Source: Sanderia malayensis
Taxonomy: Eukaryota; Cnidaria; Scyphozoa; Semaeostomeae; Pelagiidae
Reading direction: 5' to 3'
DNA: 64,000 nt
Assembly: GCA_013076295.1 (NCBI GenBank)
Contig: RQOL01000699.1
Span: 6,386,104 to 6,450,103 of the forward strand
Shown piece by piece: positions 57,568 through 64,000 of this stretch; within the stretch, counting starts at the first letter, position 1; every line of letters begins with the position of its first letter. The notes under the pieces were generated by a model. The model made no database searches. It was not told the DNA's origin and saw nothing but the letters and a program-made list of their open reading frames with translations. Made by a program: the position numbers and the translations under genes.

Positions 57568-58827
57568 GCAGATTGGTATATAAATAAGTAGCTTGATGGT
57601 GACGAAAAATTCACTGAGGACAACAATTGTGATACAAAGTTTGATTTCCTAAGACGCTGGATTTCTGGAAAGGAGAAGTTCATACCAGAATCTGAATATC
57701 CTAAAAAAGGATCTTTGATTTTGAGTTTGAACCAAGTATGATGATGTATGCTGGAAATAATTTTACCCAAATATATGAGAAAGAAAAAGGTCAAATTTGC
57801 TTAAAGAAAAGGTTTCGGATCATGAAGACCCTAGTTTCCGCTGAAGAAGAATTTTATTTCCAGGGAGCAATCAGTCTGTGTGAGGTTTTCTTTTGTAGAA
57901 CAAAGCTTGGCATCTTTAAATTTAACTGCAAGTTTTGTGATAAGTCTCATGAAGCACTGTTTTTGCACGAGTTTCTTTATGAAGATGATCAGTAGTGTGC
58001 CAGTTGAGTAAAAAAGAAGTCGAATGGCAAACTACTTGAAATTTATGAATTTGTTGCTTTCGTACAGTTTTGTATCAGGAAGATCTGTTTTTGGTCTTTC
58101 TCCAAATCTTAAAAATTGAGTTTTCTTTGTGATGCTAATGTTAATGCTATTTCGGGCACTAAGGGTGATATGAACCATATTTCCCAACCATTGAACTATC
58201 TTGACTGTAAAAATCACTGTGCGAAATACTTGACCATGATTCCTAAGTTGTTCCACAAAAGTGATGCCAAGCAGACAATTAAATTTTGGATTCTAATATG
58301 TGGATCTTATGTCTTTATCTTAAGTGTAACATTATTTTGGAGAATAACAGGACACCAAGATATATAGGTATTTAAAACAGAACACTAAAATAGATCTTCC
58401 AAAATCTGTTAAAACTCAAGCTGAAGGATTTAACAAAAAATTTATCATTGCTTCTTCTCTTTGTTAAGGTCTCGCCTCATGTGCGATGGAATGTTGTTGT
58501 GTGGCTCCCATGTTGGATCGTGATAGCACAATTAGTGGAATAATTAATGGAATAACTCAAAAATTCTTTTAAAATAGGCTTCCAAAAATAGATAACTTTT
58601 GTCTACTCTGGAAACGGGCCTTTTCATGCAAGTGCCAACCTTGTGCGCCCCCATTCAAAAAAGCCTTGTTGATTACACGGTTCGCTGTTTCGGCCCATTG
58701 CTTTTAGGCGTTCGACCTATTGTTTCGGGTCGAATGTATTGTTTTAGGTAGAGTTTCGCTACCGTCACGTGACATCGCAGAATAGTTCTCATTCATTGCC
58801 CTGCTTAAATATTTTTAAACAATATCA
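57568..58827. other. Unassigned region with a short ORF
   Basis: One plus-strand ORF at 57738-57995 (85 residues, MMMYAGNNFTQIYEKEKGQI..., C-x2-C near its end, FNCKFCDKSHEALF) is not recognised. Around 58690-58760 CGACCTATTGTTTCGGGTCG forms a small inverted motif. No element ends seen. Confidence 0.35.
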
Positions 58828-59060
58828 AGTGCTGTACTTTCCAGAGCATAAAGTGCTGCTATAGTACTTTCCAAACTATTTAAAGTGCTGCTATAGTACT
58901 TTTCAAACTATTTGAAGTGCTGCTATAGTGCTTTTCAAACTATTTGAAGTGCTGCTATAGTGCTTTTCAAACTATTTGAGAAACTATTTGAGGTGCTGTT
59001 ATAGTACTTTTCAAACCATTTAACCGTATTAAGTGCTGAGGTGCTGTTATAGTGTGTGCC
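58828..59060. repeat. Minisatellite, about 32-bp unit, 6-7 copies
   Basis: Units of AAGTGCTGCTATAGTACTTT followed by TCAAACTATTTG, with a partial inner duplication (GAGAAACTATTTG) at 58978. AGTGCTGCTATAGTACTT is partly self-complementary (AGTACTATAGCAGCACT on the other strand). Confidence 0.85.
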
Positions 59061-60094
59061 ATCTTGCGGTGGAAATTTAGCAAATAAAAATATGACTGGA
59101 AAGTTGTTTTTTTATTTCTTGCTGCCATGGTTTATACTCAATGTTTGGCAAATAACAAAGAATGAAAAATGCCTGTGTGTGCACTTTTCGATGCTGAGAA
59201 AAAGTAACATGTCAATATCAGCAACACAATGGATAAAAAAACATGCTTGTAAAAAGTACAGGCACGTCATGCTTAATCACAAGTAAAAAAATTGGTGCTA
59301 TTTGGATACTTTGAGGCTGGTATTACTGACATTGATTTCTTTGGCAGGTGATGTAGAGTCAAATCAAGGGCCTGTGCCTATACCAAATGAAAGAGTTGGT
59401 CAAGCTCAGTTCAAATTCTTTCCTTTATCATGATGCACAATTGAATATAAGCAAACTTTTAGGATTAAATCTAGTTACTGCATTTGCGAAGACCACTCCA
59501 AGAAATTTAAATAAGCCCACGCAAATATATAAAATTACCGGTGATGGAAATTGCTTGTTTCGAGCATCAGCATATTCGGTGTGTGGTGCACAAAAGTGTC
59601 ATAAAAAGGTTAGAAGCAAAGTAACATCATATATGCAAGATTGTGAATTGGAATTGCAGCCCCATATTGGCTGCTCTGTAAAGGAATATCTCAATAAAAG
59701 TAAAATGGACAATGATAAAGTTTGGGGTACTGACATTGAGTTGTTAGTAGCAGCATGGCTTTTCAAATGTGATATCTTTGTATATTCAAGATTTGGTTTT
59801 CAACTAAAATGGTCAAAATTTTCTTCAGTAAGAATTAGAAAATCTAATGAGAACAATGAATCTATATATTTGCAAAATGTGAATGGATATCATTATGATG
59901 CTGTCACAAATGTATCTAGTTATGTGAACACTCAAGAAGAAATGATAAATGATGATTTATCAATTATTCAAAGACATAAAATTGTGCCATCAGAGCATCA
60001 TGATGCTTTTACTTGTTTACGGGAAAGGTTAGCAAAATTTGATTTAGAGTCTGTTGGGATACAAGGTAATGGAAATTTTTTTTTTAGATCAGCC
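59056..60094 (+). pseudogene. 2A-like peptide and OTU-protease ORF of a non-LTR-type element
   Basis: A broken plus-strand polyprotein. The lead part (59056-59286) is cut by TAA, then the same frame gives a hydrophobic run and GDVESNQGP at 59347-59373, which differs from the 2A consensus (DVExNPGP) by Pro to Gln. After a frameshift, 59387-59960 encodes an OTU cysteine protease: ITGDGNCLFRASAYS (nucleophile Cys) and NVNGYHYDAV (His). A second OTU start follows (LRERLAKFDLESVGIQGNGN) with Phe in place of Cys, and the frame ends at the junction with the integrase fragment. Such 2A-OTU leaders occur in animal non-LTR retroelements. Confidence 0.6.
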
Positions 60095-60097
60095 TAG

Positions 60098-61159
60098 AGC
60101 AAAATCTCCATCTTACTGCGTAGACTAAACAAATACGGTCTTTCAAGGCGTGAGGATAAAAACCGAAATAGTTATGACGCATTGATTCATACAGCATGTT
60201 TGAAGATGTTGGAAATAATAAGTGGTCCAGGATCCTGGATGGGGTACAGATCCATGTGGCATCGTCTAGAGCTGGAAGGTATTCGAGTACCACGTTCAGT
60301 AGTTTCGATAATATTAAGAGAAGTTGATCCAGAGGGAAGCGACTTGAGAAAACGCCACAAACTGAAACGAAGAAAATGCAATAATCCTGGGCCCAACTTT
60401 GCGTGGCACATCGATGGTTATGACAAATTAAAACCCTGGGGATTCCCCATACACGGCGGCATTGACGGTTTCAGTCGTCGCATGCTGTGGTTAAATGTTA
60501 CCAGGTCCAACAGTTCGCCAGATAATATTGCTTTGATGTTTCTGAGGACAGTGGAAGAAAACAAAGGTTGCCCTGTCGAGCTCGTGACCGATTTGGGAAC
60601 TGAAAATGGTATCGCTGCTGCTATTCAAAGCTTTTTTCGAGATAACCCAGATGCGCACCGGTATGTGCCATCGCCTAGGAACCAGCGCATTGAAGGATGG
60701 TGGTCCTACTTCTCCAAACATTGTTCCAGATGGTGGATAAACTTTTTTAACGACCTTCAAAGCAGAGGAATCATTGACATATCATTAGAGCTATCGAAAG
60801 AGTGCTCATGGTTTTCTTTCTCAAACCTCATTCAAAGGCACTTAAACATGGTTGTGGAACATTGGAACACCCATACGATACAAAAATCAAGATTCAATGT
60901 CACACCTGGAAGGCCAGATAGTCTCTTCTACTTGCCCGAAAGATTTGGATGCCAAAACCAATTGGTGCCAGTGCCACAAAGAGAATTAATCCATGCGTCT
61001 CAGCATATTGTAGAACAGGATGGTTTAAACGAATATCAAGAATACTTTGACATGGTTAAAGGTACACTCGGCATCAATGATCCCTCCAATTGGCAAGAAG
61101 GATTGCATTTGTACAAAACTCTGATGGATGTAGCTAACAATGGGTACAATCGCCCGTAA
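60098..61159 (+). pseudogene. Integrase-core (rve-like) DDE transposase, N-terminally truncated
   Basis: Starts abruptly within the helical DNA-binding region (KISILLRRLNKYGLSRRED), right after the TAG that ends the OTU frame. From there it is open to TAA at 61159. Core: FAWHIDGYDKLKPWGFPIHG (D), LVTDLGTENGIAAA (D), SPRNQRIEGWWSYF (E), EHWNTHTIQKSRF and a SLFYLPERFG block. The zinc ribbon and first 60 or so residues are missing. It is the best preserved of three copies in the window. No CG-flanked ends were found around it. Confidence 0.75.
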
Positions 61160-61362
61160 GTTTAGGGCCTGTTTATATGAAAATTCTTGACCTGCTTTTT
61201 GCCCCCTTTGCAGGTATTGCAGGTATTCTTAATAGGTATGGATTATGTATTAGGTATATTCTTAATTCTTTATGAACTGGGGAATGACTCAACATAACGA
61301 AGCTAACAAAACAATACTAACTTTAAACTGAACAATGTCCTACATAATCAGATGTTAAGACT
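61160..61362. other. Spacer
   Basis: Contains GCAGGTATT direct repeats at 61212-61230 and a loosely repeated TTAGGTATATTCTTAATT. No gene. Confidence 0.4.
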
Positions 61363-62000
61363 CTAAACCAAACCGAATCCTGAGTCCAAACGCATATCTT
61401 CAAAAAAACTCTTGATAAAAGCTTCCGGAGACTCAAAGTACTTTTCTGAAACAGGAAAAGTTAACACAATATTGCACGTGTTGGCAATAACTGTGAAACT
61501 TTTTCTCGCATGGTCAAAGTGAATCTCACCTTTTCCCTCCAATGAGCTTGTCACATATTTTGATCCTGTTAGAAATCTTGTAACTTCTTCGACAGTAATT
61601 GAAGTGGTAGTTTCTCTTTCATTGCCACCTTCAAGGACAATAAGAGGCAGCTCCACTGAACCGTCATGCTCCAGGGACTCTATGCAATTCGTAAAATTAT
61701 AGAATATGTCCTCTTCCAAGTCTCGCTTTCTTCTTTGCTGTAGATCTCCATCCTGTACTTGTGTATACTCTATGTTTTTGAAAAGAGTTAAAATGCTTGA
61801 AGCTTTCTGGATGGATGGCAGATTGAATTCTTCCTTACTTTCATTATAATGATCCTCTAAAACCTTGAGAATGCCAAGAACTTCCATTTCCTTACGAACC
61901 TTCTGAATTTCCTCATTACAAGCAAAAATACAGAAATATTGTGCGATATTCTTACACTGTTCTTCCTTTTCCTCAAATGAAATCTTGAAGCGTGTCACGC
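61363..62000 (-). CDS. HECT-like C-terminal domain exon
   Basis: The exon begins at 62000 after a good acceptor (CTTCAACAG) and stays open for 212 codons to a stop. The C-terminal 90 residues (ITVEEVTRFLTGSKYVTSS, FTVIANTCNIVLTFPVSEKY) have the layout of the small lobe of HECT ubiquitin ligases: a FLTG-type turn, then a T-C before a hydrophobic L-x-F-P strand. The Cys in ANTCN would be the thioester residue. It may be a host gene's last exon or a transposon passenger. Intact frame. No upstream exon found in the next 1 kb. Confidence 0.5.
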
Positions 62001-62060
62001 CTGTTGAAGCAGAACTAAAGAAACATTATTATAATCCTAATTACCTATTGTTGTTTGAGA

Positions 62061-62084
62061 GGGCAAATCAAAGTTGATTTGCCC
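62061..62084. repeat. Hairpin GGGCAAATCAA/TTGATTTGCCC
   Basis: Two 11-bp arms with a 2-bp loop. A related arm pair (AGGGCAAATA...TATTTGCCCT) occurs at about 63074-63121, so both may mark the ends of a foldback unit enclosing the candidate LTR and gag. Confidence 0.5.
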
Positions 62085-62196
62085 CATGAGTGATTTACAG
62101 TAATTTTCAGGAATTTCAACGGTTACATTGTTTTAGTGTTTCAGGAATGTAGGAATTAATAACTTGTAAGAATCCCATAGATACTACCCTAGAGGT

Positions 62197-62640
62197 TGTT
62201 TTTTGGTCGCCTATGAGGCTTGACGGAATCTCTCGGAGATTTACCCATTGTTGTTCCGCGTAGTTATTTGAATTTCTATTAGACGTATTGTATCTCCCAT
62301 CGTTGGTATTTTCGTTGGCATTTACCCTTTGGGGATTAGATTGAGATATTTAAGTAGGTCGTTTTGATGGGATTATCAGAACAGATCTAGACGATCTAGA
62401 GAGCAGATAGCCTGTTGGCTGCCAGATGAGCGGGAAGACATTGTGCTAGTAAGTTTGGTTACTTCGTTACTCTATTGTAGATTGTCTGGCCTGTTTTTGT
62501 TTGATATCACGTTTTGTAGTTAGTTACTCTCGTTTGTTTGTACTGTACCGTTTGTTTACTTAGTTATATATTTAATGTTGTATACCTTGGAATTAAGCTC
62601 TTGGATTTATGAAGAAATATCCATTAGTCAGCCCGTGTGT
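62197..62640 (+). repeat. Possible LTR of a BEL/Gypsy-like element
   Basis: TGTTTTTTGGTCGCC at the left, a TATTTAAG box near 62347, and TCTGGCACCAACAAAGTAG near 62646 that could be a primer-binding site, then a gag-like ORF at 62697. No second LTR is in the window, so this rests only on layout. Confidence 0.3.
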
Positions 62641-62696
62641 TCTTTCTGGCACCAACAAAGTAGCACAATTTTCCACCAGAAGTCCGGTAGACGAGA

Positions 62697-63050
62697 ATGG
62701 AAAATAAAGACCCCACAGAAAGCCAAAATCCTGAGCGAAGTGTGGATAGTGAAGAAGATTCGAGACCGAAGCGAACCCGGAGACTGACTGCGAAGGGGCT
62801 GGAAAATCTTTTGCAACGGCTAATCAGACAGAGAAGATGCCAAGAGAAGAGATTGGAGAGGCTAGTCGTAGAAGTAGAGAGAATGCTTCAAACAGAGCCC
62901 ATCAAGAGTGCAGTTCAAGAACGAGTCGACCAAGTGGGTGATGTGCTTGAAATGATCAACGAGACACACGATGAGTTATGCCTGAATTTCAATTCAATTC
63001 AATTCAATTATAATGAATTCAAGCTTTTAATTACAGGGCTACGTGATTAA
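62697..63050 (+). CDS. Gag-like N-terminal ORF
   Basis: MENKDPTESQNPERSVDSEE, then RPKRTRRLTAKGLENLLQRL and a charged coiled-coil stretch. The R-x-L-T-x-K-G-L-E motif resembles the start of Gag in BEL/Pao-type elements. The frame becomes low-complexity at 62990 (AATTC repeats) and stops at 63050, so the rest is missing. Confidence 0.4.
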   Translation: MENKDPTESQNPERSVDSEEDSRPKRTRRLTAKGLENLLQRLIRQRRCQEKRLERLVVEVERMLQTEPIKSAVQERVDQVGDVLEMINETHDELCLNFNSIQFNYNEFKLLITGLRD

Positions 63051-63234
63051 ACTTAGTTACGATTAATAAAGCTTAGGGCAAATAAAAAGAACTCAGATGA
63101 GTTATTGAGTTATTTGCCCTATTACACTGCATGCACGAAATTACATTGAATTAGAAAAGTTTACAACATTAAGACAAATTTTTTTTTTGTTAAAGATTAA
63201 GGTTAACAAAAACAAAGTGATAAAAAAGTGAAGA

Positions 63235-63295
63235 ACTAATTAATAAAAAGCAAAAATAAAGAAAAAGAAAAAGAAAAAGGAAAAAAGAAAAGATG
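63235..63295. repeat. A/G-rich simple repeat
   Basis: AAAATAAAGAAAAAGAAAAA type purine tract. Confidence 0.75.
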
Positions 63296-63430
63296 CCAAA
63301 AACCAATATTAAACCTACTATGCTCATAAATTGAGAATTGTCAGTTTTCCCATTGTATTTAGATGACAAAATTAGTTCTGAATACATCTTTTTCAGGCTT
63401 TGCCAAAATTATATTTTGTTTTGGATTCTT

Positions 63431-64000
63431 TTATATCCGAAGGAATATTGTTCCAGAGTTCCAGAGAACTCCTTGATTTAATATAGACATGGCTTTAAGA
63501 TTTGTTCTTACTGCTGGCTGTGATAAATTGCCAGATGTTGCTTGTCTTGTGCGGATGTTATGCACAGATGCAACTGGTGTGAAAAGTTCTGAAAGAGTTG
63601 TGTTGGCTTTTTTCTGAATGATATCAAACATGAATTTTGCTGATTCTATTTTGTAGCATTCTTCTAGATTATGGAGATTTAGCTGACGAAACAAGGGATC
63701 ACTGTGAGCAGTCCTTTGTTTGAAAGCAATTAACCTCACTGCATGCTTAAGGCTTTTTTTAAGAGGGTCTAGGGTACTTTTAAATGTACGTCCCCAATTT
63801 ATGAGAGCATAATTAACATGCGGTTGTATAAAAGAATTATAGATATTAATGAGTATATTTCTAGGAACATAATGCCTAAGTCGAGCAATGATGCCAATAC
63901 CTTTAGAAATTTTCAAATTAATTTGTTGTACATGTGCTTTCCAGGAAAGTTTGTTGTCTATTAGCACGGCAAGATATTTCACATTTTGGGCCTCATCTAT
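63431..64000 (-). CDS. Non-LTR retrotransposon reverse transcriptase, C-terminal part
   Basis: Open from the window edge to a stop at 63431 (about 189 residues). KYLAVLIDNKLSWKAHV, ISKGIGIIARLRHYVP, LINIYNSFIQPHVNYALINWG and the LKHAVRLIAFKQ...HSDPLF segment are the thumb and after-thumb landmarks common to Jockey/CR1/RTE-type elements. The catalytic palm would lie beyond 64000. No stop or shift in the visible part. Confidence 0.8.
   Translation of the reverse strand: MDEAQNVKYLAVLIDNKLSWKAHVQQINLKISKGIGIIARLRHYVPRNILINIYNSFIQPHVNYALINWGRTFKSTLDPLKKSLKHAVRLIAFKQRTAHSDPLFRQLNLHNLEECYKIESAKFMFDIIQKKANTTLSELFTPVASVHNIRTRQATSGNLSQPAVRTNLKAMSILNQGVLWNSGTIFLRI

Noticed and set aside
61363..62000. 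Host E3 ligase gene as firm call
   Set aside because: Only one exon is present and such HECT-like ends also occur in mobile elements, so host status cannot be claimed.
62990..63020. AATTC pentamer run as a functional microsatellite
   Set aside because: Only about four units; ordinary slippage sequence.
1..64000. tRNA or rRNA genes
   Set aside because: No cloverleaf with A and B boxes or rRNA-like segment was recognised by reading; a covariance-model scan was not possible.

Overview
This window is AT-rich eukaryotic DNA and consists almost entirely of transposable elements, many inserted into one another. GT-AG introns, a P-type transposase with a THAP finger, a KDZ transposase, DIRS, Gypsy, Copia and non-LTR elements, TTAA elements and mariner MITEs point to an invertebrate metazoan. 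A cnidarian or other early-branching marine animal is my best guess, but the sequence gives no direct species evidence. I see no convincing housekeeping gene, tRNA, rRNA or CRISPR array. Most coding regions are broken by frameshifts and stops, often TGA where relatives would suggest CGA.

Layout. 0.8-1.4 kb: C-terminal fragment of an integrase-core transposase. 2-3.9 kb: decayed pogo/Tigger-type transposase. 4.7-5.45 kb: tandem array of a small exon on the minus strand. 5.6-6.8 kb: mariner MITE interrupted by a second TIR element; an uninterrupted MITE lies at 11.45-12.08 kb. 7.84-10.37 kb: Kolobok/T2-like element in a TTAA target. 10.67-12.46 kb: two exons of an unidentified gene. 13.5-28.65 kb: DIRS-type retroelement (gag, RT, tyrosine recombinase). 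Its gag carries a MITE, and its RT is split by a TIR element of about 11 kb (15939-26932) with arms of about 510 bp. That element encodes a HIRAN-like protein and a very large unrecognised protein, and it is itself interrupted by a 5-kb P-type element (21082-26087) that carries a second, C2H2-finger gene.

29.1-32.1 kb: multi-exon KDZ transposase. 32.58-34.06 kb: a second TTAA-target element, with a truncated relative at 12.5-13.5 kb. 35.42-41.95 kb: Gypsy-type LTR element (minus strand), interrupted in pol by a 2.49-kb DNA transposon with an integrase-like DDE protein and mirrored arrays of 20-bp repeats. 43-46.63 kb: Copia element 1 (minus), abutting Copia element 2 (plus). Copia 2 is split by a hAT-like MITE, next to which a full-length Gypsy element (48477-55515) has landed. 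58.8-59.06 kb: minisatellite. 59.06-60.1 kb: a 2A-like/OTU ORF fused to another integrase-core fragment (to 61.16 kb). 61.36-62.0 kb: HECT-like terminal exon. 62.2-63.05 kb: possible LTR and gag start. 63.4-64 kb: C-terminal end of a non-LTR reverse transcriptase running off the window.

Target duplications and restored reading frames give relative insertion orders. DIRS came before the 11-kb TIR element, which came before the P-type element. The 35-kb Gypsy came before the CG-flanked DNA transposon. Copia 2 came before the hAT-like MITE, which came before the 48-kb Gypsy. The strongest candidates for something undescribed are the 11-kb HIRAN element, the two-gene P-type element, and the CG-flanked integrase transposon with its subterminal repeat arrays.
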